From NCBI RefSeq assembly GCF_001982635.1, contig NZ_MKFI01000004.1, positions 179,609 through 243,608 on the forward strand: 64,000 bases of DNA, written 5' to 3'. How positions within the stretch are numbered: position 1 is the first letter of the stretch; each line of letters starts with the position of its first letter. Of this stretch, positions 21,302 to 33,747 are shown one piece after another. The notes beneath the pieces are model-generated. The model saw only the letters and a list, made by a program, of their open reading frames with translations. It searched no databases and had not been told where the DNA came from. A program made the translations under genes and the position numbers. Origin of the DNA: Bradyrhizobium mercantei (GTDB lineage: Bacteria; Pseudomonadota; Alphaproteobacteria; Rhizobiales; Xanthobacteraceae).

Positions 21302-21942
21302 TACCGCAACGCTCGATTTCCCATCAGCGCGCCGACGCTCGCGACGATCGCGGTCGCCAGCGTGTACCAGGTGGCGACGAACAGCGGGGAATCATCCGTG
21401 CAGTGCGACGCATAGACGGTTGCCGCGAGCCCTGCCGACAGCAGGCCGGCAATGGCGCCGGCGACGGCCGGCCGCGCCGGCGCACCCTGCCGCAAGCCGT
21501 ACAGCGCGCCGACCAGCAGCGGCAGCGACATCGCGGGAATCGCGGTCATGCAGGCCATCGAGTTCTTGCCGATCAGGCGCGTCATCATCGGCGTACGCTG
21601 CGGCATCATCATCTCGCCGCTGATGGCGGCAACGAGGATGCCCGCGGGGATCAGCAGCCACCAGCCGAAGCCGCGCAGCGAGGCTTCCGGCCGCGACAGA
21701 TGCAGACTGACCGCGATCGCCGAGGCGGCGAGCGCCAGCGTCACCGCGAACTTCAGGTCGAAGAACGGATTATGCATCGCGGTCATCACGTCGGGCCGCA
21801 CGCCGAGCTCGGCGAAGAAGATCAAGAGCGAGACCGGCGCCGCCGCCAGCAGTGCCAGCATCAGCGCGAGACCGATCGGACGCGTGCGATAGGCGTTGTC
21901 GGCGGTAAGGGTTCGAATGAGTTGATCGGTATCCATGCTCAT
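21298..21942 (-). CDS. nrsF: NrsF/OsrA-type membrane anti-sigma factor (DUF1109)
   Basis: A 214-residue protein with about six membrane helices, matching the DUF1109/NrsF family. In Caulobacter (SigF-NrsF) and Bradyrhizobium (EcfF-OsrA) this protein holds an ECF sigma at the membrane and releases it under oxidative or heavy-metal stress through conserved cysteines. Here Cys131 (GKNSMACMTA) and Cys181 (YASHCTDDSP) are the only cysteines and fit those positions. ATG 21942 overlaps the sigma stop by four bases. Confidence 0.9.
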   Translation of the reverse strand: MSMDTDQLIRTLTADNAYRTRPIGLALMLALLAAAPVSLLIFFAELGVRPDVMTAMHNPFFDLKFAVTLALAASAIAVSLHLSRPEASLRGFGWWLLIPAGILVAAISGEMMMPQRTPMMTRLIGKNSMACMTAIPAMSLPLLVGALYGLRQGAPARPAVAGAIAGLLSAGLAATVYASHCTDDSPLFVATWYTLATAIVASVGALMGNRALRY

Positions 21943-22484
21943 CGGTCCCGTAATTTCGCGGTGAGGCTCGCAAGCCCACGATGCAGCGCGACCCGCACCG
22001 CGCCCTCGGTCATCGAGAATTTCGCCGCGGTATCCTTGATCGAGGCGCTGTCGACCGCGATCGACTGCAGCACGTCGCGCTGCCGCGCCGGCAAAGCCTG
22101 CAACTGGGCGGTGACCTCGCTGGGCGACGCCGTCGGCTCCGGTGTTTCGCCCGGCAGGGTCTCGGCAAAATCATCGATATTGACGAAGATGCGCCTGCCG
22201 CGGCGGCGCAATGCGTCGATCAGCTTGTTGCGCGCGATCGCGAACAGCCACGGCGCGAACGGAGCGCTCGTGTCCCAGGTCTGCCGCTTCAAATGCACCG
22301 CCAACAAAATGTCCTGCACGATGTCCTCGGACTGATCGACCGGTTGTCCCGCGCGCGCCAGGCCACGTCGCGCCGCGGCACGGAGTACCGGCGTGATGGC
22401 CCTGAGCAGGCGATGATAGGCCGCGTCATCGCCTGAAATGGCCGACCGCATCAGGTCGGTCCATTCATCCTCACGTTCGCGCAC
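21939..22484 (-). CDS. SigF/EcfF-type ECF sigma factor
   Basis: An ECF sigma factor of 181 residues with sigma2 (SEDIVQDILLAVHLKRQTWD, PWLFAIARNKLIDALRRRG) and sigma4 (LPARQRDVLQSIAVDSASI, MTEGAVRVALHRGLASL). I choose GTG 22484: AGGAG sits five bases before it, and a SigF-like promoter (22504-22528) lies just upstream. The TTG at 22535 would put that promoter inside the gene. Paired with the NrsF-type anti-sigma downstream, it probably controls a small peroxide or metal-stress regulon and its own expression. Confidence 0.88.
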   Translation of the reverse strand: MREREDEWTDLMRSAISGDDAAYHRLLRAITPVLRAAARRGLARAGQPVDQSEDIVQDILLAVHLKRQTWDTSAPFAPWLFAIARNKLIDALRRRGRRIFVNIDDFAETLPGETPEPTASPSEVTAQLQALPARQRDVLQSIAVDSASIKDTAAKFSMTEGAVRVALHRGLASLTAKLRDR

Positions 22485-22503
22485 GCAGGCTCCTGAATTG
22501 CAA

Positions 22504-22528
22504 TTCGGCCGATCTTTCAGTTCGTTAC
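22504..22528 (-). promoter_or_regulatory. Candidate SigF-type autoregulatory promoter
   Basis: On the minus strand GTAAC (22528-22524), 16 bases, then CGAA (22507-22504) match the -35/-10 pattern I recall for Caulobacter SigF promoters (GTAACC...CGAA). The predicted transcript would begin just ahead of AGGAG and the GTG start at 22484, giving a short leader. Confidence 0.5.
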
Positions 22529-22543
22529 GCGGCAAGCCAAGGC

Positions 22544-22559
22544 ATCACGAATTCGTGAT
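22544..22559. promoter_or_regulatory. Perfect 16-bp palindrome
   Basis: ATCACGAATTCGTGAT is a full dyad located 16 bases beyond the candidate sigma -35 box, a typical operator position between divergent genes. No regulator is identified. Confidence 0.4.
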
Positions 22560-22811
22560 AACGATCCCTCCGGCAACACCACGCCGATGATCAGCCTCAA
22601 AGAATCGCTCCGGCGGGTTTCCAGACGTCACGGCTCATAACACCGATCGGTCCGACAAGCATCGGGGCTCGCTGCCGCCGAGCACCTACTGGGAGGAAAT
22701 TGCCCAGCTTTCGCCCCCTGAGGCCCGAAGATTCCCTTTTTTTGCCCCGGTGTGGACACGCAACGGGGTCTCATTTCGCCCTTGGGCGGGCAAAATGGGG
22801 AGATCATCAGA

Positions 22812-23489
22812 ATGAAGATCAAAGCCAGCGGGCGCTTGGCCTTGATGGTTGCGACGGGGCTGACAGGGCTTGTCGTGTGTCTCGCAGCTCCGTTGCCGGC
22901 GCATGCCGCTCCGGACGCAGCAGCATCGAAATCCGACACGGCGACAACCGACACGTCCGCGCAGCAGAGTTCACGGCACAGCCGGCGCCATGCGCGCCAT
23001 CGCTCATCCAAGCCGGACAAGACGGCCGACAAATCCGAGAGCAGGAACGCCGCCAGCGGTGCGGGCAGCGTGACGTCGGCGGGCATGCCCGCCACGGTCG
23101 CCAATGCCAATGCGGAGCTGACCTCCGGCGACGACAACGCGGCCGCGACGACGGTCAAGGCCAATGCGTTGATTGCCGCAGCCGACAAGCCCGCCGACCA
23201 GCAGCCTGAAGGCAATGTCGTCGCATCGGACCAGCTCAACGACGTCGACCGGGCCCTGCAGCAGGAGCAGCCGGCGGAACAGCCGCAGCCGGTTCAACCG
23301 CAGACCGCCGAGCAGGAGGCGCCCCAGGCGCAGCCACCGGCTGCCCCCGTCGCCGCACCCAAGCCGGCCCCGGTGCTGGCGAGCAGCGACAGTTCGAGCC
23401 TGGACCAGACGTCGCTGATCGGGAAGATCTTCATCGGCTTCGGCGCCCTGCTCACGATGGCCTCCGCCGCACGGATGTTCATGGCCTAG
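22812..23489 (+). CDS. Secreted or membrane-anchored Pro/Gln/Ala-rich protein
   Basis: A 225-residue protein with a signal peptide (MKIKASGRLALMVATGLTGL... cut near AHAAP). A low-complexity body includes a basic stretch (SRRHARHRSSKPDK) and a Pro/Gln tract (QPVQPQTAEQEAPQAQPP). A C-terminal hydrophobic segment (SLIGKIFIGFGALLTMASA) is the only other feature. ATG 22812 has GGGGAG nine bases upstream; the longer in-frame start at 22752 would bury the signal. The composition resembles periplasm-spanning linkers, but no family is recognised. Confidence 0.7.
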   Translation: MKIKASGRLALMVATGLTGLVVCLAAPLPAHAAPDAAASKSDTATTDTSAQQSSRHSRRHARHRSSKPDKTADKSESRNAASGAGSVTSAGMPATVANANAELTSGDDNAAATTVKANALIAAADKPADQQPEGNVVASDQLNDVDRALQQEQPAEQPQPVQPQTAEQEAPQAQPPAAPVAAPKPAPVLASSDSSSLDQTSLIGKIFIGFGALLTMASAARMFMA

Positions 23490-23627
23490 CCGAGGCGCGA
23501 CCGGCGTGCGGCGCGGGTGCGCCGCACCGCGGCCCCAAGACCTCGTTTCAAGACCTCGTTTCAGCCACTTGATGCGCATCCCGCCAGCAGGCACATTGCC
23601 CGCCAAATCAGGCACGGGGTTTGCGCC

Positions 23628-24407
23628 ATGGCTACGTTTGAATTCATCATCGTCGAAAGCAAGGGACCGGTCGGCGTGATCACGCTGAACCGGCCGAAAA
23701 TGCTGAATGCACTGTCGTTCGGCGTGTTCCGCGAGATCGCCGCGGCGGTCGACGATCTCGAGGCCGACGACAAGATCGGCTGCATCCTGATCACCGGCAG
23801 CGAGAAGGCGTTTGCCGCCGGCGCCGACATCAAGGAGATGCAGCCGAAGGGCTTCATCGACATGTTCAACAGCGACTTCACCGCCATCGGCGGCGACCGC
23901 GTCGCCCGTTGCCGCAAGCCGACCATTGCGGCGGTCGCGGGCTATGCGCTGGGCGGCGGCTGCGAGCTTGCGATGATGTGCGACATCATCATCGCCGCCG
24001 ACACCGCCAAGTTCGGCCAGCCGGAAATCACCCTCGGCACCATTCCCGGCATCGGCGGCACGCAGCGCCTGACCCGCGCGATCGGCAAGTCGAAGGCCAT
24101 GGACCTCTGCCTCACCGGGCGGATGATGGACGCGGCCGAAGCCGAACGCTCGGGCCTGGTGTCGCGGATCGTTGCGGCCGACAAGCTGATGGAAGAGGCG
24201 CTCGCGGCCGCCGAGAAGATCGCCTCGATGTCGCGTCCGGCGGTTGCGATGGCCAAGGAAGCCGTCAACCGCGCGTTCGAGACGCCGCTTTCGGAAGGCA
24301 TGAATGTCGAGCGCAACCTGTTCCACTCGACCTTCGCGCTCGAGGATCGCTCCGAGGGCATGGCGGCGTTCATCGAGAAGCGCAAGCCGGTCAACAAGAA
24401 CCGCTAA
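23628..24407 (+). CDS. Enoyl-CoA hydratase
   Basis: A 259-residue crotonase-family enzyme that hydrates 2-enoyl-CoA in beta-oxidation. The oxyanion-hole segments GADIKEM and GYALGGGCELAMMCD are present, and both catalytic glutamates are kept (GCELA and FGQPEITLGTIPGIGGTQ). ATG 23628 gives the usual MATFEFIIVE start. The TAA stop at 24405-24407 lies inside the left end of the repeat at 24404-24503. Confidence 0.92.
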   Translation: MATFEFIIVESKGPVGVITLNRPKMLNALSFGVFREIAAAVDDLEADDKIGCILITGSEKAFAAGADIKEMQPKGFIDMFNSDFTAIGGDRVARCRKPTIAAVAGYALGGGCELAMMCDIIIAADTAKFGQPEITLGTIPGIGGTQRLTRAIGKSKAMDLCLTGRMMDAAEAERSGLVSRIVAADKLMEEALAAAEKIASMSRPAVAMAKEAVNRAFETPLSEGMNVERNLFHSTFALEDRSEGMAAFIEKRKPVNKNR

Positions 24408-24503
24408 AGCGCGATGAAATGAGGTTGAAGCGTCATCGCGCTTTAGCTTTTTGTTTGCGCATGATCTCATCGGAAAACCGCTTCGCACTTTTCCGGATCA
24501 TGC
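24404..24503. repeat. Dispersed repeat filling a convergent junction (terminator plus TCCGGATCATGC palindrome)
   Basis: The left part CTAAAGCGCGATGA/TCATCGCGCTTTAG is a 14-bp stem followed by CTTTTTGTTT, a good terminator for the hydratase gene. The right part GCATGATC...CGGAAAACCG/...TTTTCCGGATCATGC is the family also seen at 32301 and 35202-35330. The hydratase stop TAA (24405) and the minus-strand hydrolase stop TGA (24498-24500) are both repeat bases. Confidence 0.75.
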
Positions 24504-26366
24504 GTTGCCTCCCCGGCTCCGTTGCAATGCCGCGGTGACGAGCGCGCGATAGGCGCGCTCGGCAAAATGCGTCGGCTTGTCGAGACCGAGCCGCGCCAGG
24601 CATTCGCGGTCGGCGGCATCGGGCGGATGCCGCATCCCCTGCCACAGCAGGCCGGCGAGTTGCAGCGGCGTGCGCTGAGCCTGCTGCAAGATCTGCAAGG
24701 CCGGGATCAGCCGCTGCTCGACATCGGTGAAGTCGCTGCCGAACGGGAATGACGGCAGGAGACCGGCGTCGCGCGCGGGCTTCAGCGCATCGCGGATACG
24801 CTCCGGAAAATTTTCGCGATGAGCCGCTGATATCTCATGGCTGCGCGGCAGCTTGCCGGCGTCCTTGGCCTGCCGCATCAGCTCGCTTTGGAAGCGGGAG
24901 TCCGACACCTGCAACATTGCGGCGATCACGTCCGCATCGGATTTTCCGCGCGTATCCGCGACGCCATATTCGGTGACGAAGATATCGCGCAGATGCCGCG
25001 GAATGGTCTCGTGGCCATAGGACCAACGGATGTTCGACTGCGTCTGCTTGCCGGACGGATGCGTTGCTTCCAGCGCCAGCACCGAACGCGCACCCTCGAG
25101 CGCGAAGGCCTGCGCCACGAAATTGTATTGGCCGCCGACGCCGCTCACGACCTGGCCATTCTCGAGACCGTCCGAGATTGCGGCGCCCAGCAGCGTCGCC
25201 ATCATCGCATTGTTGACGAAGCGCGCGTCGAGGCGGGCGCGGCGCTTGGCCTCCTCGTCGCCGAAGATCTCGTTGGTGAAGGACACCGGCATCATCTGGA
25301 TTCGCGTCAGTTGCTCGGCTGTCATCTCGCGCAGGGCGCGATAGAACGATTGCGGACCGAGGAAGAATGCGCCGTGCAGGATCACGCCGCCAATCTCGCG
25401 CTTGAGGATGCCGGCGTCGATCAGCCCGAGGAACGCCTCGAACAGCATCTCGCTGACGCCGTAGAGGCCCTTCTCGAACGGGCCGGTCTCAGCCGCCGCG
25501 AGTTGTTCGGTATCGGGAGCAAGGCGCCGCATGATTCCGCGGAATTGGGCGTTGTCGCGATGACGCACCACGAGCCCTTGCGCCAGCGCATCGCCGACCT
25601 GCCCGATCCCGATCTGCAGCGTCCCGCCGTCGCGGACCAGGCCGGCAGCATGCAACCCGATCGCGTATTTGGTGTCGCTGATCGGCTCCGACGGCGGCGC
25701 GAACAGCGGGAAGTCGGTATCGGGACTGTCGAGCACCGCGGCGAACTCATCGGCAGGCAGATCGCCGGGCCCGGGCATGAACGGCAGCTCCGAATTGACC
25801 TGGCCGATCAGCTTGAACGACGCCCGCCCCTGCGCACGGGCGCGCAGCACATCGAGCGTCGTGTCGGTGTTGCAGCTCAGGCTGTAGCGCGGCACGCCGT
25901 CGACCACCCGCTTGGCGACCAGCTGCGGCACGACATTCAATCCGCGCGACAACAGGTATGACGCCGCATGCGTGTAGTTGGCGGAAATGTAGTGCTGCTG
26001 GGCGAACGGCTGATGCAGCCACTGCCCTGCCAGGAAGAAGAACTCGATCACCTTGATGTTGGGCGGCAGCGCCCCGCGATGCAGCGCATCCGCATAGGCG
26101 AGATCGGGATAGCCGCCGAACAGGCGATCGATCACCGGACCGATGAAGCGCCGCTCGAGCAGGCTCTTCGGCTTCGGCTTTTCCAGCGTCAGTGCCGAGA
26201 ACAGCGTCAGATTGATCGAGCGGTCGGCGACCGCCCGCGCATACAGCGCGTTGACGATGTGGTTGGCCTTGCCGAGGCCGAGCGGCAGCCCGACCACCAG
26301 TTCGGTTCCGACGTCGCGGATGATGTGCTCCGCGATCGCCTCGGGATCAGAGAAGAATGTGGGCAT
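24498..26366 (-). CDS. Acetyl-CoA hydrolase/transferase family protein
   Basis: A 622-residue member of the acetyl-CoA hydrolase/CoA-transferase family, with the substrate-binding N-terminal half and the C-terminal half showing GVGGQYNFVAQAFALEGARSVLALEATH and WSYGHETIPRHLRDIFVTEYGVAD (key cores GGQYNFV and VTEYGVAD). It could hydrolyse acyl-CoA or transfer CoA between carboxylic acids; the actual donors cannot be read. Its length exceeds the ~500 residues of simple acetate CoA-transferases. Its last codons run into the repeat, which provides the stop. Confidence 0.85.
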   Translation of the reverse strand: MPTFFSDPEAIAEHIIRDVGTELVVGLPLGLGKANHIVNALYARAVADRSINLTLFSALTLEKPKPKSLLERRFIGPVIDRLFGGYPDLAYADALHRGALPPNIKVIEFFFLAGQWLHQPFAQQHYISANYTHAASYLLSRGLNVVPQLVAKRVVDGVPRYSLSCNTDTTLDVLRARAQGRASFKLIGQVNSELPFMPGPGDLPADEFAAVLDSPDTDFPLFAPPSEPISDTKYAIGLHAAGLVRDGGTLQIGIGQVGDALAQGLVVRHRDNAQFRGIMRRLAPDTEQLAAAETGPFEKGLYGVSEMLFEAFLGLIDAGILKREIGGVILHGAFFLGPQSFYRALREMTAEQLTRIQMMPVSFTNEIFGDEEAKRRARLDARFVNNAMMATLLGAAISDGLENGQVVSGVGGQYNFVAQAFALEGARSVLALEATHPSGKQTQSNIRWSYGHETIPRHLRDIFVTEYGVADTRGKSDADVIAAMLQVSDSRFQSELMRQAKDAGKLPRSHEISAAHRENFPERIRDALKPARDAGLLPSFPFGSDFTDVEQRLIPALQILQQAQRTPLQLAGLLWQGMRHPPDAADRECLARLGLDKPTHFAERAYRALVTAALQRSRGGNA

Positions 26367-26607
26367 CTGCAGTGAACCCGGGCAGGCAGTGGATAACCGG
26401 TGCCGCTGAATCGGCGGCGGATGGTTTCGACTTATACTTCATACGACTGTTACGTTCGCCTGTGACGAACCGGCAACAGACAAGAACTGAAATGATGTGC
26501 AGATGTCGCACGGCGGTTTGCCTGTGGCGGCGCTGCCCCGTAAACAGGTAGATGTGTCGACGGCGTCGGCGGGGGCGGACTGCCGGGGTTTTGGTTTGCG
26601 GGATCAC

Positions 26608-28026
26608 ATGGTTGAGCGTGCCGCTGAGATTGGCGACGTAGCGAGGCGCGTGCTTGTGTCGGGCATCGGCCTTGGCGCATTGGCGTGCGCGCTGCTGGCC
26701 GGCGCCGCCGCTCGCGCCGAAAGCCTACCGGAAGCCCTGGTCAAGGCCTATCAGACCAATCCGCAGCTCAATGCCGAACGGGCGCGCCAGCGTGCGACCG
26801 ACGAGAATGTGCCGCAGGCGCTGGCGGGCTACCGCCCCCAGATCATCGCCGGCCTCTCGGTCGGCCTGCAGGCGGTGCGCGACCAGCTGCCCGGCAACGT
26901 GATCCAGACCGCAACGCTGAAGCCATGGCAGATCGGGGTCACGGTGACCCAGACCCTCTTCAACGGCTTCAAGACCGCCAACAGCGTCCGCGTCGCCGAG
27001 TTGCAGGTGCAGTCCGGCCGCGAGGCGCTGCGCAATGTCGGCCAGGGCGTGCTGCTCGACGCCGTCACCGCCTATACCAACGTGCTGGCGAACCAGACGT
27101 TGGTCGAAGCCCAACGTGCCAACGTCGCCTTCCTGAAGGAGACCCGGGCAATCACCGAGCGCCGCCTCAATGCCGGCGACGTCACCCCGACCGATACCGC
27201 CCAGGCGGAGGCCCGGCTCAACCGTGGCCTCGCGGATCTCAACGCTGCCGAGGTCAACCTCGCGATCAGCCAGGCCACCTATGCGCAGGTGGTCGGCAGC
27301 CCGCCGTCGCAATTGCGGCCGGCCGACGCCATCGACCGGCTGCTGCCGCGCAGCCGCGAGGACGCGATCGCGTTCTCGCTCCGCGAGCATCCCGCCGTGA
27401 CCGCCGCGGGTTTCGACGTCGACGTCGCCTCGACCTCGATCCGTGTCGCCGAGAGCAGCCTGATGCCCAACGTCTCCGTACAGGGCAGCGTCAGCCGCGC
27501 CCGCGATACCGACTCCACGCTCGGCACCTTCGGCACCGATCAGGCCTCGGTGATCGGCCAGGTCACGCAACCGATCTATGACGGCGGCACCGCCGCATCG
27601 CAGACCCGGCAGGCCAAGGAGGTGGCGGCACAGAGCCGGCTCGTGCTGGACCAGGTCCGCAATCAGGCCAAGACCGCCGCGGTCAGCGCCTGGGTCGCCA
27701 ATGAGGGCGCCAAGATCGCCGTGTCGGCCTCCGAGTCCGAAGTGAAGGCCGCCGAGGTTGCGCTCGCCGGCGTGCAGAAGGAAGCCGCTGGCGGCCAGCG
27801 CACCACGGTCGACGTGCTCAACGCCCAGCAGGATTTGATCACGGCGCGGGCACGGCTGATCGGCGCGCAGCGCGACCGTGTGATCGCCTCCTACACGCTG
27901 CTCAGTGCGACCGGACGCCTCGACGTCAAGACGCTCAATTTGAAGACGCCGGACTACCTGCCCGAGGTGCACTACCATCAGGTCCGCGACGCCTGGCACG
28001 GCCTGCGCACGCCGTCGGGTCAATAG
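26608..28026 (+). CDS. TolC-family outer-membrane efflux/secretion channel
   Basis: A 472-residue outer-membrane protein of the TolC type (TIGR01844-like). The signal peptide ends at AARA|ESLPEALVKAYQTNP. Two OEP repeats follow, each with the coiled-coil tunnel, and the FNGFKTANSV/YDGGTAASQT motifs mark the equivalent turns. ATG 26608 places the signal at the N-terminus; an in-frame start at 26503 would add 35 residues. It probably serves type I secretion or RND pumps; the RND genes nearby lie on the other strand. Confidence 0.88.
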   Translation: MVERAAEIGDVARRVLVSGIGLGALACALLAGAAARAESLPEALVKAYQTNPQLNAERARQRATDENVPQALAGYRPQIIAGLSVGLQAVRDQLPGNVIQTATLKPWQIGVTVTQTLFNGFKTANSVRVAELQVQSGREALRNVGQGVLLDAVTAYTNVLANQTLVEAQRANVAFLKETRAITERRLNAGDVTPTDTAQAEARLNRGLADLNAAEVNLAISQATYAQVVGSPPSQLRPADAIDRLLPRSREDAIAFSLREHPAVTAAGFDVDVASTSIRVAESSLMPNVSVQGSVSRARDTDSTLGTFGTDQASVIGQVTQPIYDGGTAASQTRQAKEVAAQSRLVLDQVRNQAKTAAVSAWVANEGAKIAVSASESEVKAAEVALAGVQKEAAGGQRTTVDVLNAQQDLITARARLIGAQRDRVIASYTLLSATGRLDVKTLNLKTPDYLPEVHYHQVRDAWHGLRTPSGQ

Positions 28027-28164
28027 ACCTTGTGGAACCGTTCGCACGGCGAACGGACCCTTTCCGCCCGCTCGCTCCGCCGATAACCTCCTGCCCCGCC
28101 GGCAACCGATAATGCCGGTGCGCGGTTCACGCGCATAACAGCCGAGCACGCAGGGAGACGTCCA

Positions 28165-29125
28165 ATGCTGACGCGACGCGATATGATGCTGGCTTCCATC
28201 GCAGCCGGAGTGACCATGACCAGCAGCAACGCATTTTCCAAGGCGGCACAACCATCGACCCCGGTGAACTTCGACGTGCCTGCCGGCGCGTGCGACTGCC
28301 ACACCCACATCCATGGCGACCCCGAGAAATTCCCGTTCTTCGCCGGCCGCGTCTACACGCCGGAACCGGCCTCGCCGGAGGAGATGAGCGCGCTGCACAA
28401 GGCGCTGCGGGTCGAGCGCGTGGTGATCGTGACGCCGAGCGTCTACGGCCCCGACAATTCGTCGACCCTGTTCGGCATGACGGCCCGCGGACCGACGGCG
28501 CGCGGCGTCGCCGTGATCGACGACAAGACCAGCGAGAGCGATCTCGATGCGATGCAGAAGGCCGGCTTCCGCGGCATTCGCCTCAACCTTGCGACCGGCG
28601 GCGTCAACGATCCCAACGTCGGCCGGCAGCGCTTCGCGGCCGCGATCGAGCGGATGAAGGCGCGCGGCTGGCATGTCCAGCTGTTCACCAGCCTCGCGAT
28701 GATCTCCGCGATCAAGAACCTTGTCGCCACAGCGCCGGTGCCGGTCGTGTTCGACCATTTCGGCGGCGCCGAGGCTGCGCTCGGCACCGGCCAGCCGGGG
28801 TTCGACGAACTGGTCGCGCTGGTCAAGTCGGGCAAGGCCTACGTCAAGATTTCCGGCGCCTACCGCGCCTCCAAGCTCGCGCCCGACTACGCCGACGCGA
28901 CGCCGCTGGCCCAGGCGCTGATCGCGGCCAATGCCGAGCGCGTCGTCTGGGGCACCGACTGGCCGCATCCGGATTCGGTGACGCCGCAGGGCGGGAAAGT
29001 CACCGAGGTGACGCCGCTGTACCAGATCGACGACGGCCGCCTGCTCAACCAGCTTCCGCTCTGGGCGCCGGACGCCGCGGTCCGCAAGGCGATCCTGGTC
29101 GACAATCCGGCACGGCTCTACGGCT

Positions 29126-29133
<8 letters not shown>
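28165..29133 (+). CDS. Exported amidohydrolase (PF04909, TIM barrel)
   Basis: A 322-residue metal-dependent hydrolase. MLTRRDMMLASIAAG is a Tat-like signal. The barrel motifs are CDCHTHIHG (metal HxH), VVFDHFGG and WGTDWPHP (metal Asp). The family includes lactonases and decarboxylases such as LigI and galactarolactone isomerase-like enzymes, so the substrate is open. ATG 28165 follows GGGAGA. The 3' end overlaps the convergent pump gene by eight bases. Confidence 0.82.
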
Positions 29134-32260
<3,127 letters not shown>

Positions 32261-32300
32261 TCAGATCGGCGCTTTCAGCTGGAAGGATTTTTCTTGTTGA

Positions 32301-32345
32301 GCATGGTCGATCCGGAAAGCCGGTTTCCCCTTTTCCGGATCATGC
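32301..32345. repeat. TCCGGATCATGC palindromic repeat inside the efflux operon
   Basis: GCATGGTCGATCCGGAAAGC is answered by CCCTTTTCCGGATCATGC, an imperfect inverted repeat in the 88-base gap between adaptor and pump genes. A hairpin there could change the ratio of the two proteins. Confidence 0.7.
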
Positions 32346-32348
32346 ATC

Positions 32349-33596
32349 TCAAGTGCCGGACGCGGCGCGGTCGATGAAGAGGCTTCCCTTCGTCACGATC
32401 TGCTCGCCCGGCTTGAGGTTGCCGGCGACCTCGACGAGATCGCCATTGATGAGGCCGGGCTTGATCTGACGCAATTCGATCGTCTTGTCGTCGGTCCGCG
32501 CGACCCAGACGCGGACCTGATCGCCCTCATAGATCAGCGCCTGCTTCGGCACGCCGACCGCCGGGTGATCGCCCTTCGAATACAGCGTCACGTTGGCAAA
32601 CATCTCCGGCTTCAGCCGCATGTCGGCATTGTCGATGGTGGCGCGGACCAGGAGGCGGCGCGACGTCGCGTCGATCGCGGCCGCGACATAGTTGACCCGG
32701 GCGTTCAGCACCTTGCCCGGCAGCGCCATCACGCTGAAGGTGAGGTCCTGTCCGACCGCGACATTGTCGGAGTCGGATTCGCGAACGAAGGCGATCAGCC
32801 AGACCGTCGAGAGATCGCCGATTACATAGACCGGGTCGCTGGCACCGGTCGAGACATACTGGCCGGGACCGGCCTTGCGCTGAACCACGGTGCCGCCGAT
32901 CGGCGCAAACACCGTCGTCTCCGGATTGAGGCGGCCCTTCTGCTGCAGCGTCGTGATGGCTTCATCGCCGAAGCCGAGGATGTGCAGCTTGTTCTGCGCG
33001 GCTTCCAGCAGCGTCTGCGCCGAGCGCGCATCGTTCTGCGCCTGCACCAGCGCGGCCTGCGCCTGCTGATAATCCTTCAGCGGGATCGCCTTGCCCTCGG
33101 ACAGGTCCTTGGCGCGCTTCTCCTGGATCTGCGCCAGATCAAGCGCCGACTGCGCCTTGTTGAGGCCGGTCATCGCGGCGACGTAATCGTTCTGCGCCTG
33201 CACGGTGTCGGCCGCCTCGATCACGAACAGCGGCTGCCCCTTCACCACGGCATCGCCCGGCCGCACCAGGAGGCGGGTGACGCGCCCGGTGTAGGGCGAG
33301 TAGACCGGCGTGGAGCGGTCCTCGTCGATCCCGATCTTGCCCTCGGTCACCAGCTCGGAGCGGAAGGTGTGCTCTGTGACGGTCTGGAAGGTCAAACTGG
33401 CCCATTCGGCCGCCGACGGCGTGTAGCGCGTGCCGCCCTTGCGCGACTGGCTGGAGACCTCCGAAGGTGTCTGGTTTTCCGAGCCGAAACGCGTGTAGCC
33501 ATAGGCCCCCGCGCACGCGACCGCCAGCACCGCCGCGGCCACGACCAGGCGCGGGCGGCTAAAGCTCTGCATTCTCTTGGTAAAGTCTTTCAGCAT
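32349..33596 (-). CDS. RND efflux periplasmic adaptor (CusB/CzcB family)
   Basis: A 415-residue membrane-fusion protein. An N-terminal membrane anchor (RPRLVVAAAVLAVACAGAYGY) is followed by a lipoyl/barrel-sandwich half (YSPYTGRVTRLLVRPGDAVVKGQPLF), an alpha-hairpin (ALDLAQIQEKRAKDLSEGKA) and the second lipoyl half (ETTVFAPIGGTVVQRKAGPGQYV). A C-terminal beta-barrel closes the chain. It links the pump at 29126 to an outer-membrane channel. It is the first gene of the two-gene operon. Confidence 0.9.
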   Translation of the reverse strand: MLKDFTKRMQSFSRPRLVVAAAVLAVACAGAYGYTRFGSENQTPSEVSSQSRKGGTRYTPSAAEWASLTFQTVTEHTFRSELVTEGKIGIDEDRSTPVYSPYTGRVTRLLVRPGDAVVKGQPLFVIEAADTVQAQNDYVAAMTGLNKAQSALDLAQIQEKRAKDLSEGKAIPLKDYQQAQAALVQAQNDARSAQTLLEAAQNKLHILGFGDEAITTLQQKGRLNPETTVFAPIGGTVVQRKAGPGQYVSTGASDPVYVIGDLSTVWLIAFVRESDSDNVAVGQDLTFSVMALPGKVLNARVNYVAAAIDATSRRLLVRATIDNADMRLKPEMFANVTLYSKGDHPAVGVPKQALIYEGDQVRVWVARTDDKTIELRQIKPGLINGDLVEVAGNLKPGEQIVTKGSLFIDRAASGT

Positions 33597-33747
33597 GCGG
33601 TCCGCGGGGTCGATCGTTGCAGCTTCCGGCGGGACAGCCCCAGCGGTGCGCTAATAGTGCCGAATTGGCGTTTCAAACAACCTAAAAATCGCACTTCGGC
33701 GACGCCCGTTGTTAAAGTTTGCATAGCCTGAACGGCTGCTGAATGTC

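Larger units (their letters stand above)
22485..22811. other. Divergent intergenic region between sigma factor and secreted protein
   Basis: 327 bases containing the sigma promoter candidate (22504-22528) and a perfect 16-bp palindrome (22544-22559). The part next to 22812 ends in a GGGGAG ribosome site for the secreted protein. Confidence 0.55.
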
